In this document: positions 18,174 to 26,164 of the stretch, one piece after another
How positions within the stretch are numbered: position 1 is the first letter of the stretch
How the letters are laid out: each line of letters opens with the position of its first letter
Assembly: GCA_002449265.1 (NCBI GenBank)
Contig: DKCV01000025.1
Span: forward strand, 62,001-126,000
Length of the DNA stretch: 64,000 bases
DNA from: Caryophanales bacterium UBA6865
GTDB taxonomy: Bacteria > Bacillota_I > Bacilli_A > RFN20 > CAG-826
Direction of reading: 5' to 3'
The notes under the pieces: generated by a model
Databases searched by the model: none
What the model saw: only the letters and a program-made list of their open reading frames with translations
Told to the model about the DNA's origin: nothing
Program-made: the position numbers and the translations under genes

Positions 18174-18644
18174 TCATTTGCGATTATGACCCGGTTGAAA
18201 CAAAGCCGGGTTTTCTTTTGCTTTTGTCCATCCACGTTCTTTAAGTGCCATAACTACCACTTCCGCGCACCGATGAGGATCTTCATTAATTTCGTTTCCC
18301 CAGAAGCGGATTACGAAATACCCTTGTTCCTCTAGCTTCTGATTCACTTCTTTGTCGCGAGCAATATTACGTTCAATCTTTGGAATCCAGTAATCTAGAT
18401 TTTTATGAATTTTAGTTTTGTTTTCTTCAAAGTGATAGCCGTGCCAAAACTCGCTATCGCAAAAAACCGCAACCTTGTATTTTTGGATAGAAATATCAGG
18501 ATGCCCATATACATAGCGGGTATTGTGACGATAACGAACGCCCATGCGATAAAGTTCTTTTCTTAAAGCAATTTCAATGCCCGTATTTTTCCCTCGGATC
18601 CGGCTCATGACGTAAGAAATTGTCTCTTTGCTGCGTTCTTTCAT
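18174..18644 (-). CDS. vsr: Vsr-type very short patch repair endonuclease
   Basis: 156 residues, usual Vsr length. Family landmarks in order: MSRIRGKNTGIEIALRKEL, YRHNTRYVYGHPDI (catalytic Asp), and FCDSEFWHGY (canonical FVHGCFWHGH). Vsr nicks beside T:G mismatches made by deamination of 5-methylcytosine and normally travels with a C5 methyltransferase; none is in this window. TATGAT ends six bases before the ATG, so the gene may be leaderless. Its start is only 35 bases from the divergent GNAT start. Confidence 0.88.
   Translation of the reverse strand: MKERSKETISYVMSRIRGKNTGIEIALRKELYRMGVRYRHNTRYVYGHPDISIQKYKVAVFCDSEFWHGYHFEENKTKIHKNLDYWIPKIERNIARDKEVNQKLEEQGYFVIRFWGNEINEDPHRCAEVVVMALKERGWTKAKENPALFQPGHNRK
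18189..18221. terminator. Terminator for the four-helix protein gene
   Basis: ACCCGG/CCGGGT with an 11-base loop and a following TTTTCTTTTG on the plus strand. It lies inside the vsr 3' coding region, so the convergent genes overlap functionally. Confidence 0.7.
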
Positions 18645-18679
18645 AGGCCTATCATACTCTTTCGTGATACTCTATTCCT

Positions 18680-19210
18680 GTGATAACGATAAGAAAAGCC
18701 AAAGAAATAGATAAATCGAAACTATTGAAACTAGTCCGTCGAATTGAAGGAAGCGCAAAATATGAAGATATTATTTTCCCTCTTCCTTCGCTTAGCGAAA
18801 AAGAAATAGACGAGTACATCCAAAGAGGTGAGGCGTTCATTGTTAACGAAAAAGGAACAATCATCTCATTAGTCATCGTGCAAAAAGACGTAAGTTCTTA
18901 TTTCTATCCGAATAGTCACGATGAAGGAAAGCTCATGGAAATCGTCGCGAAAACCGACGCAAGAATGAGTGAAGATATGGTTGCACTTGTGTTTTTAGGC
19001 ACTGACCCAATGTATCGAAATAAAGGTATCGCATCCTCTTTTCTCCAGTACCTTGAAGCAAGTTTCCCACGTTTTTTATTCTTAACTTCATTAGATACTT
19101 CTAATCAAGCTGGTATTGAATATCTCCGCAAAAAAGGCTACAAAAAAGTAGATTTAGAAGAATTTGAATTTTCTAGCGTTAAGCAGCAACTATTATTCAA
19201 GCGAACTTAG
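18680..19210 (+). CDS. GNAT N-acetyltransferase
   Basis: 176 residues starting with GTG. The acetyl-CoA-binding motif A is VALVFLGTDPMYRNKGIASSF (R-N-K-G-I-A), preceded by a beta-strand core and followed by a beta-bulge region (FLFLTSLDTSNQAGIEYLRKKGY). Substrate unknown. GATACT ends eight bases before the GTG; no Shine-Dalgarno is visible. Divergent from vsr, convergent with the ABC exporter. Confidence 0.82.
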   Translation: MITIRKAKEIDKSKLLKLVRRIEGSAKYEDIIFPLPSLSEKEIDEYIQRGEAFIVNEKGTIISLVIVQKDVSSYFYPNSHDEGKLMEIVAKTDARMSEDMVALVFLGTDPMYRNKGIASSFLQYLEASFPRFLFLTSLDTSNQAGIEYLRKKGYKKVDLEEFEFSSVKQQLLFKRT

Positions 19211-19211
19211 A

Positions 19212-20951
19212 TTAATGACTAAATTGAGATTCATATAGCTCGTAATAGAATCCTTTTTTCGCAAGCAAGTCCTTATGATTGCCTTGCTCAATGATTTTGC
19301 CATCTTTCATAACCAATATAAGGTCACTTCGCGCAATCGTGGATAAACGGTGGGCCACAACAAAACTTGTTTTGCCTTTCATGAGTTCATCAAAGGACTT
19401 CGAAAGAAGGCTTTCGGTACGAATGTCGATATTGCTCGTCGCTTCATCTAGAATGACCACTTCGGGAGAAAGAAGCATAACGCGCGCCACACATAGGAGC
19501 TGCTTTTCCCCTAAAGATAAGCCACTACTATCGGTAATATAAGTGTTATATCCTTCAGGAAGACGCTCAATAAAGTCAGCAGCCTGGGCTTTTTTGGCCG
19601 CTTCTTTTACTTCTTCTAAGGAGGCACCAGGTTTAGCGTAAGCGATATTCTCATAAACCGTCCCTGCAAAGATCCAAGTATCTTGTAGCACCATCCCTAA
19701 ATGCTTACGATAGGCGCTTTTTTCTAATTCTAATGTCGAAATGCCATTGGTAGAAAAACATCCAATTTGTGGGTCATAGAAGCGCATTAGCAAATTGATA
19801 ATCGTGGTTTTGCCGCACCCCGTTGGACCAACAAGAGCGACTTTCTCGCCTTTATGAACCGAAATAGAGAAATCATCAATGATCTTTCGCGAATTATCAT
19901 AGGAAAAATCAAGATGGCTCGCTTCAAAGTTCTCGATGTCACCATCGATGACTTTCGTTCCTTTATTAACGTCTTTTTCGGCGTGAATCGCATCGTTAAT
20001 GCGTTTAAAAGAAGCGAAAGCAAAATTAATCTCGCTAACGACATCGCTGATTTCATTGAATGGTGCCATGTAATTACTTGCATAAACCAAGAAACTAGAA
20101 AGGTCACCCACCAAGAAAGCAATTCCTAAATTAATGTCTTTTACAATGAATATCGCCCCAACAGTAATCACCGCAGCGTTGATGAGGTTATTTACTAAAC
20201 GTGTGGAAGGATTAATCAAAGAAGCGCCAAAAGAAGCGCGGAATACGTTTTTCCGGAAATCTTCATTCAAAGAAGAAAATTCTTTCTTCCGTTCGCTAGA
20301 CAAATTCAAAGTGGAAATCGTTTCACTATTATTGAGCGATTCAAGTCCGAACGCGTGAATTTTTCCTGCGCTTGCCGCTTGCGCTTTAAAGTATTTCGAA
20401 TTCCATTTACTTACGAATTTGCTGACGACCATTGATAAAGGGGTTAAGCCAACAACAAGCAAGGCAAGTGCCCAGTTAATTGTGAACATGAAAACAATCG
20501 TCAGAATAATGGCGACAATTCCGTCAAATAAAGCAGCGCCCCCACTCACTAAGCCGTTTTGGACGTTTTCAACGTCATTGACCAAACGTAAAAGCAAATT
20601 GCCCTTTTCGTTTTTGTCTAAATAAGATACGGACGTATGAAGATAGCTTTTATATACTTCATCACGAAGTTCTTTGGTGATGACTTGTCCAACATAAGAA
20701 GTTAGATAATCGAAGAAATAGCGGAAAATCGTGCCTAAAACTAAGCAAATCGCCATTACAAGGATATACACGTTTAACACATTGAAATCGACATTACTAA
20801 ACTCGCACTTGGATAAATAGTTAACGGCTTTCCCCGCAAGTAGAGGAATGAATAATTTACTTCCAATCGAAATAAAGGCGAATAATAAAGCAAAGAAAAT
20901 CTTGCCTTTGCATTTCCCTAAATAAGGTTTAAGAATCTTAAAGTCTTTCAT
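19212..20951 (-). CDS. Heterodimeric ABC exporter, catalytic half
   Basis: 579 residues: six-helix transmembrane domain (about 1-310) fused to an ATPase. Walker A GPTGCGKTT, Walker B VVILDEATS with the catalytic Glu, and the H-loop VAHRLST are intact, but the signature reads LSLGEKQ instead of LSGGQ. This is the expected complement of a heterodimer such as TM287/TM288 or BmrCD: this half supplies the competent Walker B/His and the degenerate signature. Start overlaps the preceding gene as ATGA. Substrate unknown (drug, lipid or peptide). Confidence 0.92.
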   Translation of the reverse strand: MKDFKILKPYLGKCKGKIFFALLFAFISIGSKLFIPLLAGKAVNYLSKCEFSNVDFNVLNVYILVMAICLVLGTIFRYFFDYLTSYVGQVITKELRDEVYKSYLHTSVSYLDKNEKGNLLLRLVNDVENVQNGLVSGGAALFDGIVAIILTIVFMFTINWALALLVVGLTPLSMVVSKFVSKWNSKYFKAQAASAGKIHAFGLESLNNSETISTLNLSSERKKEFSSLNEDFRKNVFRASFGASLINPSTRLVNNLINAAVITVGAIFIVKDINLGIAFLVGDLSSFLVYASNYMAPFNEISDVVSEINFAFASFKRINDAIHAEKDVNKGTKVIDGDIENFEASHLDFSYDNSRKIIDDFSISVHKGEKVALVGPTGCGKTTIINLLMRFYDPQIGCFSTNGISTLELEKSAYRKHLGMVLQDTWIFAGTVYENIAYAKPGASLEEVKEAAKKAQAADFIERLPEGYNTYITDSSGLSLGEKQLLCVARVMLLSPEVVILDEATSNIDIRTESLLSKSFDELMKGKTSFVVAHRLSTIARSDLILVMKDGKIIEQGNHKDLLAKKGFYYELYESQFSH

Positions 20952-22675
20952 CGATTTGCCACCTGCATTTCATAAATATCGCGATAAATCTCGCATTCTT
21001 TTAATAAGGATTCATGAGTTCCTCTCGCAACGATTTCACCCTTATCCATCACCAAGATAAGAGAGGAGTCCGAAAGAGTCGTCGCCCGTTGAGAAACGAT
21101 AATCTTCGTTAAATTTGGTCGTTTATTGATGTTTTCGCGGACTTTTTTATCGCTTAGATAATCAAGCGCACTTGTGGAATCGTCTAGTATCAAGATATCG
21201 CCACCCTTTAATAAGGCGCGCGCAATGAGTAGGCGCTGCTTCTGCCCTCCACTAAGATTCGCGCCAGCTTCTTCCACTTCATGATCAAGAAAATCTTTAT
21301 AGCGAGAAACATATTCATAAGCCAAGGAATCTTTTAAAGCTTGGACCATTTCTTCTTCGGTCGCATTTTGTTTACCTAGCAAAAGATTCGAACGAATCGT
21401 TCCTTTGAATAGGGATGGTTTTTGGCTCACTAAAGAGATTTCTTCATGAAGAGAATTCAAATCATATTGTTTTAAATCATGCCCCCGATAGGAAATATAT
21501 CCTTCGCTAGGATCATATAAACGCTCCAATAAAGCGATAAGGGTACTTTTTCCACTTCCCGTTCCACCGATAATGCCGATAGAATCGCCTCGATTCACTT
21601 CAAACGACAAGTGGCTAACAGCTGGTTTTCCGTCTCCTCCATACGATAAAGAAACGTCATGGAATGCAAACAAAGGTTGGGATTCGTTACCTTCTTTGTG
21701 ATAAGTCCCTTCGTTAAGAATGGAAGGCTCAATCGCAAAAAAATCATTGATTCTTTTCATGCTTGCTTTCGCGCGATTTAAAGAAACAATCATCCTTGAA
21801 AACATCACCAAAGCGTTAAGTACGAGTGTTAAAAAGGAAATTAAAGAAACGATTTTACCCGTTGTTAAGGTTCCATCATTAACCGCCAATCCGCCTAAAT
21901 AAACCACTAAAACCATTCCGGCATTCACAAAGAAAAAGGTCAAAGGATTAATGAAGGCATTAAGTTTAGCAATCGATAGCGATTTCTTCTTATATGATTC
22001 GCTTGAAGCAACGAATTTCTTTTCTTCATAATCTTCTTTATCAAAAGCGCGAATCGGTCGCGCCCCTTTTAAAGCGTCGCTTCCTAAGGAAGATATTTCG
22101 TCAAGGTTAGTTTGCACAAGGGCGTATTTTTTCGGAGATAAGACAATAACGAGCGTGATGACTAAGCTAGAAAAAATAACAACACCTAAGAAAACTAAAC
22201 CAGCTCGCCAATCAAGCAAGAAAGAAATAATCGTCGCCCCAATAATCAAAAAAGGAGGTCTTAAAAACAAGCGCATGAACATCATGACGCCGTTTTGCAT
22301 CGAAAAGGAGTCATTGCTTAATAAGGTAAGTACTTTTGGTTTTCCAAATGCATTCAATTGTTTTTCACTTAGGGAAGAAACGTGCTCATAAATCTCTTCT
22401 TTTAAGTCATGCCCATAATCGGCGGAAACGCGGGCAGCGAAATATTGGGCGACCATCGTAACGCCAAAGGCTACAAAAGAAAGCAAAAATAAAAGGAGCC
22501 CCATCCAAAGAACGTAATCGAAGTCGTTATTCTTAATACCGTTATCAATAATGAAACGAACGATAAATGGCGTCGCTAGTTCGATAACGCATTCAATGAG
22601 TTTTAAAAATGGAGCAACCCAAAATCGAAAAGAATACTTTTTTAGTGCCGATAAGGCAGTATGTTTATTTTTCAT
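20948..22675 (-). CDS. Heterodimeric ABC exporter, degenerate half
   Basis: 575 residues: transmembrane domain then ATPase. Walker A GGTGSGKST and signature NLSGGQKQR are canonical, but the catalytic Glu after Walker B is Asp (ILILDDSTS) and the H-loop His is Gln (VSQRATT). These are the same changes found in the TM287/BmrC-type subunits, so it pairs with the next gene. Start overlaps the Sel1/zinc-ribbon gene by four bases (ATGA), giving a tightly coupled three-gene operon. Confidence 0.92.
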   Translation of the reverse strand: MKNKHTALSALKKYSFRFWVAPFLKLIECVIELATPFIVRFIIDNGIKNNDFDYVLWMGLLLFLLSFVAFGVTMVAQYFAARVSADYGHDLKEEIYEHVSSLSEKQLNAFGKPKVLTLLSNDSFSMQNGVMMFMRLFLRPPFLIIGATIISFLLDWRAGLVFLGVVIFSSLVITLVIVLSPKKYALVQTNLDEISSLGSDALKGARPIRAFDKEDYEEKKFVASSESYKKKSLSIAKLNAFINPLTFFFVNAGMVLVVYLGGLAVNDGTLTTGKIVSLISFLTLVLNALVMFSRMIVSLNRAKASMKRINDFFAIEPSILNEGTYHKEGNESQPLFAFHDVSLSYGGDGKPAVSHLSFEVNRGDSIGIIGGTGSGKSTLIALLERLYDPSEGYISYRGHDLKQYDLNSLHEEISLVSQKPSLFKGTIRSNLLLGKQNATEEEMVQALKDSLAYEYVSRYKDFLDHEVEEAGANLSGGQKQRLLIARALLKGGDILILDDSTSALDYLSDKKVRENINKRPNLTKIIVSQRATTLSDSSLILVMDKGEIVARGTHESLLKECEIYRDIYEMQVANR

Positions 22676-24045
22676 GCGTCAATTTCGCCTTTCTTGTCTA
22701 TTTCTTTTGTAGTCTTTTCTATGCGAATAAAGGAAATGGAAGCAACTACTTCCGTTTCTTCCCCATATCCCGATAGAAAGGTCCAACTCGTATCGTTATC
22801 CCCAATCACGCGGTCATAAACGCGATTTTTCCCAACGCGAACAGAGGCAACACCAGCAAAAACCCAGTGGATGGAACCCGGGACAAACCCGCAATATAAG
22901 CTCGCGATATCCACGATAAGAGGGGGTAAACTATATTTCACATCAAATTCGAAAGTGTGTTCGTCTTCATTGAATTCCCCTGGTGAAAATTCGTTCTTTA
23001 ATAGAACTGGAGAATCTGGATTAAGGGAAAGAAGAGAATCCGAGAAGGTATCATTATCAAAAATCGGATCTTGATGGGTTGCACCTACTTCCGTAGCGAT
23101 ACGACTAATATTAGAAGAAACTAAAGCGGATATTTCCTTGTCATCCCCTTCTAACGGATGAACATTTCCTTCTAAGCGATAAGCAAATTCCGCTAATAAG
23201 TAGAACCGCAAAGCGCTGGGCTTATCGATTTTTGTTCCTAGTCCTTCTTCATAAGCTTTACCAAGACGGAAACATAGGCCAGGGAAAATATTGATATCTT
23301 TCCCCAGGGATAACGAGAAACGCTGATAGCACTCTTCCCAAATGGAAGTGAGGATATTAAACGCAAAATCAGGATCAGAATTAGTGCCAATCGCATCACG
23401 GTAGCAATCAGAAAAATGGATTAAAGCGTTTAAACTCCCCATGGCCATACCTTTTGAAAACGCTTCATAAGCGCCAGAAGCATCAACTTTTCCTAGTGCT
23501 CCCGAAGCGCTTAAAATTCCTAGGCGAGTCAAGGCATCGCCATCGTATTTCAAGGAAGAAGAAGCGTAATAAGAAAATGCGGTTGCTGGATCTTTTTCCG
23601 TGAATTCATCACCGAATTCATAAAGTTCCCCTAAAGCGTAAGAAGAATCGGCATCTCCTAAACTACTAAGCAAAGACAAATATTGAATGTATAAGCTCTC
23701 ATTGGTTTTCTTATGAGTGATTTTGCCTTCTTGATAACGGGAAATGTATTTTTTCGCAGCATCAGGATGCTTACTCATATAGTCTTCGCCAAAGAAAGCG
23801 AGATTAAGCGCTTTTAGGGTTTCTTTATCCAGAGGTTCTCCCCCATTATCCCCAATCACCGTGTCCATTCCGCATTCTGGGCAAATCGCGCTCATTCCAC
23901 GTTCATCGTTCACCCAATCATTTACCGCTCTAGCGTCATAATGCTGACGGCAAAAAATACAGGAACAGGTTTTGCTATGAAGGATTTCAATTTCGTTATT
24001 ATGCGTGTGCTTTTGAAGTTCGGTTAATTTATGGTCTATTGCCAT
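22672..24045 (-). CDS. Zinc-ribbon / Sel1-repeat protein
   Basis: 457 residues. The N-terminal 70 residues hold four cysteines in two pairs (CSCIFCRQHY and CPECGMD) as in a treble-clef or zinc ribbon. Residues about 105-290 contain Sel1-like helical repeats (SSYALGELYEFGDEF, DALTRLGILSASGALG, LCFRLGKAYEEGLGTKID). The C-terminal 110 residues are beta-rich and unrecognised. Sel1 repeats usually scaffold protein complexes. It heads the ABC exporter operon. An extended -10 (TGATATAGT) ends six bases before ATG, again without Shine-Dalgarno. Confidence 0.72.
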   Translation of the reverse strand: MAIDHKLTELQKHTHNNEIEILHSKTCSCIFCRQHYDARAVNDWVNDERGMSAICPECGMDTVIGDNGGEPLDKETLKALNLAFFGEDYMSKHPDAAKKYISRYQEGKITHKKTNESLYIQYLSLLSSLGDADSSYALGELYEFGDEFTEKDPATAFSYYASSSLKYDGDALTRLGILSASGALGKVDASGAYEAFSKGMAMGSLNALIHFSDCYRDAIGTNSDPDFAFNILTSIWEECYQRFSLSLGKDINIFPGLCFRLGKAYEEGLGTKIDKPSALRFYLLAEFAYRLEGNVHPLEGDDKEISALVSSNISRIATEVGATHQDPIFDNDTFSDSLLSLNPDSPVLLKNEFSPGEFNEDEHTFEFDVKYSLPPLIVDIASLYCGFVPGSIHWVFAGVASVRVGKNRVYDRVIGDNDTSWTFLSGYGEETEVVASISFIRIEKTTKEIDKKGEIDA

Positions 24046-24108
24046 AAATAAACTATATCACAATCTAACACGCGCTAACACGCGCACGAAAGGAAAATAA
24101 AACGAGAT

Positions 24109-24519
24109 TTAGAAAGAAAGCCCTTTCGTCATTTTGGCAAGAACTTTGTCAAAATCTAGACTCAATTGCTCCTGAGAAAGATTCTCTTTTCTTGTCCAAA
24201 AAATCGGTCCTTCCGCGCTAGAGGAAAGCGAGCCATCATAGTGGTTCGTCCGAAATAAAACGCACAGATGCCGAACCTTTTGCTCAGGAATGTTCCATTC
24301 GAATGTGCCCACTTCTTCTAAACAAGAAATAAATAAACCCGTTTCTTCTTTGATTTCGCGAATCGCGGATTCTTCTAACGATTCTTCATCTTCAACGTGG
24401 CCACCAGGGAAATTGATACCAGGCCAATCCTTTTTTAGACGCTTCTCCACTAAAAAGGAGCCATCGTCTCGATAAACCATCACCATATTCGTCAAAATAA
24501 TCTTGGATTCTCTACTCAT
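24109..24519 (-). CDS. Nudix hydrolase
   Basis: 136 residues. The full Nudix box is present: GGHVEDEESLEESAIREIKE followed by ETGL, matching G-x5-E-x7-REUxEExGU. The context NFPGGHVE and the short size resemble MutT/8-oxo-dGTP diphosphatase-like members, but the substrate is uncertain. TAAAAT ends seven bases before ATG. Confidence 0.9.
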   Translation of the reverse strand: MSRESKIILTNMVMVYRDDGSFLVEKRLKKDWPGINFPGGHVEDEESLEESAIREIKEETGLFISCLEEVGTFEWNIPEQKVRHLCVLFRTNHYDGSLSSSAEGPIFWTRKENLSQEQLSLDFDKVLAKMTKGLSF

Positions 24520-24580
24520 GGTAACAATTTTAGCGAATATTTTTTGCGTTATGGTAATGAAGTTCTAAAATGGGAGACAT

Positions 24581-25672
24581 ATGCAAATCAAGCGATCAAA
24601 AGAAATGGGGCAAGGTATCAAAAGGCTTGTCGCGATGATGGATGAAAATGAGGCTCGCGCGGAAGCCTATAATGATTATTTATCGCATCGAAACTTTTCT
24701 ATCTATAAAGTCGCAAAAAAATCATTTCAAGATGGGCTAAGCTCAAAAAAGGCTTTTTTAGAATCTACGAAGAAATATTTCCTTCCAAAAAATGGATTTT
24801 CTTTAGAAAAAGAATCATTTGATGCGATTTGTGAATTGAATTCAAAAATCTTTGCAAATAACCCATATTATGAAGCAATTCATTTTGGGAATCAGAAGAA
24901 AAACGGTTGGGAATTGCGCCAATCCTCCTATGAGCCATTCCAAGGTTTTGTTTATAATGAAATCATCGTTAAACCCCACTCCTATTTTAAAGAAATCACT
25001 CCATTTGGTTTTTTTAAAGAAAGATTCCCTTATTTAGAAATTCTAGAAAATGATAAAAATTGGATGAGCGTCACCCCTCACGAAATCTTAACGATGTTTA
25101 CCCCGATAAAAGAGGCAAAAGGGAAGGTTCTTACTTTCGGATTAGGAATGGGTTACTACGCTTTTATGGCTTCCATTAAAGACGATGTCAAAGAGGTCAC
25201 TATTGTGGAAAAAGACAAAAACGCAATTTCACTCTTTAACGAATTCATCCTTCCGCAATTTCCTAATCGATCAAAAATTAAAATCATCCACGAAGATGCT
25301 TTTCAATTTGCTTCTACCATCACTGATAAAGAATATGACACCATATTCGTCGACATTTGGCATCTACCGCTTGATGGCTTATTCCTTTATCTTCCTTTTA
25401 AACGAATATTTCGTGACTTCAAGGAGACGAAAATCTCCTATTGGATTGAGAAAAGTATTCTTGCTTTATTAAGGAGAACTTTAATTATCCTTATCGATGA
25501 AGAGTATCAAAAAGAGATCAAAATCAAATACACATTCGCGGATAACGAAACTGATGCTCTTATTAATTCCTTGCATTATCTATTACAAGAAGAAACAATT
25601 GAAAACGTTCACGATTTGTTCGTATTTTTAGAAGACGACAATTTAAAAAGAATCGCCGCGCAATTAGATTAA
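24581..25672 (+). CDS. SAM-dependent methyltransferase-like protein (spermidine-synthase fold)
   Basis: 363 residues. The N-terminal half (about 1-165) is helical and unrecognised. The C-terminal half has a Rossmann methyltransferase core: glycine-rich motif I TFGLGMGYYAF near 186, acidic end of strand 2 (TIVEKD), IIHEDAFQF, and YDTIFVDIWH. The order resembles spermidine synthase-like enzymes, but the polyamine residues are not evident. GGGAG lies five bases before ATG. The 3' end overlaps the convergent gene by nine bases. Confidence 0.6.
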   Translation: MQIKRSKEMGQGIKRLVAMMDENEARAEAYNDYLSHRNFSIYKVAKKSFQDGLSSKKAFLESTKKYFLPKNGFSLEKESFDAICELNSKIFANNPYYEAIHFGNQKKNGWELRQSSYEPFQGFVYNEIIVKPHSYFKEITPFGFFKERFPYLEILENDKNWMSVTPHEILTMFTPIKEAKGKVLTFGLGMGYYAFMASIKDDVKEVTIVEKDKNAISLFNEFILPQFPNRSKIKIIHEDAFQFASTITDKEYDTIFVDIWHLPLDGLFLYLPFKRIFRDFKETKISYWIEKSILALLRRTLIILIDEEYQKEIKIKYTFADNETDALINSLHYLLQEETIENVHDLFVFLEDDNLKRIAAQLD

Positions 25673-26161
25673 AGAGTGCTTTGTCTTCGCACTCTCTTTA
25701 ATAGCGGTTTCTTTATTCGGGTAAAACTCCACGTGAAGGTTAAGATCATGCCTACGAAGAATTTTTTCTAATTTCTCGTAATGATTTTTGTTATCTTGAT
25801 GATTCGCCCAGTCTTCAATTTCTTCTAAAGTGACTAGTCCATCGTGCCAAGAATCTAATTCACCATTTCTAGCGCCTTTGAGCAATAAAGAAAGGAGGTC
25901 AGAGAAATTGAATGGTTGCAATTCCGGAACGGCGTCCCCATTCACATAATCTTCAAAAAGCATTTCTCTTAAAGTGATTTCCTTAAAGAATAGGAATAAA
26001 GAATCGAGGTCAGAAGAAATCCATCTCCCCACTTCTTTTTCTTCTTTTCCAAAAGGGGCAGCTTCTTTAGAAGAAACATATAAATATGCATCGTTTTCCG
26101 TGTGGTTTAAAATAGAATAAGGATCCACTAATGAACGAATTTTAACCCAGTCGTATTTCAT
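25664..26161 (-). CDS. Unknown protein downstream of the giant helicase
   Basis: 165 residues, acidic, no signal peptide or membrane segment. Aromatic- and acid-rich (GRWISSDLDSLFLFFKEI; ELDSWHDGLVTLEEIEDW). No family recognised. It begins three bases after the helicase stop, so it is almost certainly co-transcribed with it and may be a partner or immunity-type component; that is inference from spacing only. Confidence 0.6.
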   Translation of the reverse strand: MKYDWVKIRSLVDPYSILNHTENDAYLYVSSKEAAPFGKEEKEVGRWISSDLDSLFLFFKEITLREMLFEDYVNGDAVPELQPFNFSDLLSLLLKGARNGELDSWHDGLVTLEEIEDWANHQDNKNHYEKLEKILRRHDLNLHVEFYPNKETAIKESAKTKHSLI

Positions 26162-26164
26162 CTT

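Noticed and set aside
24068..24086. Direct repeat AACACGCGC upstream of the Sel1 gene
   Set aside because: Only two imperfect short copies; no evidence for an operator or repeat family.
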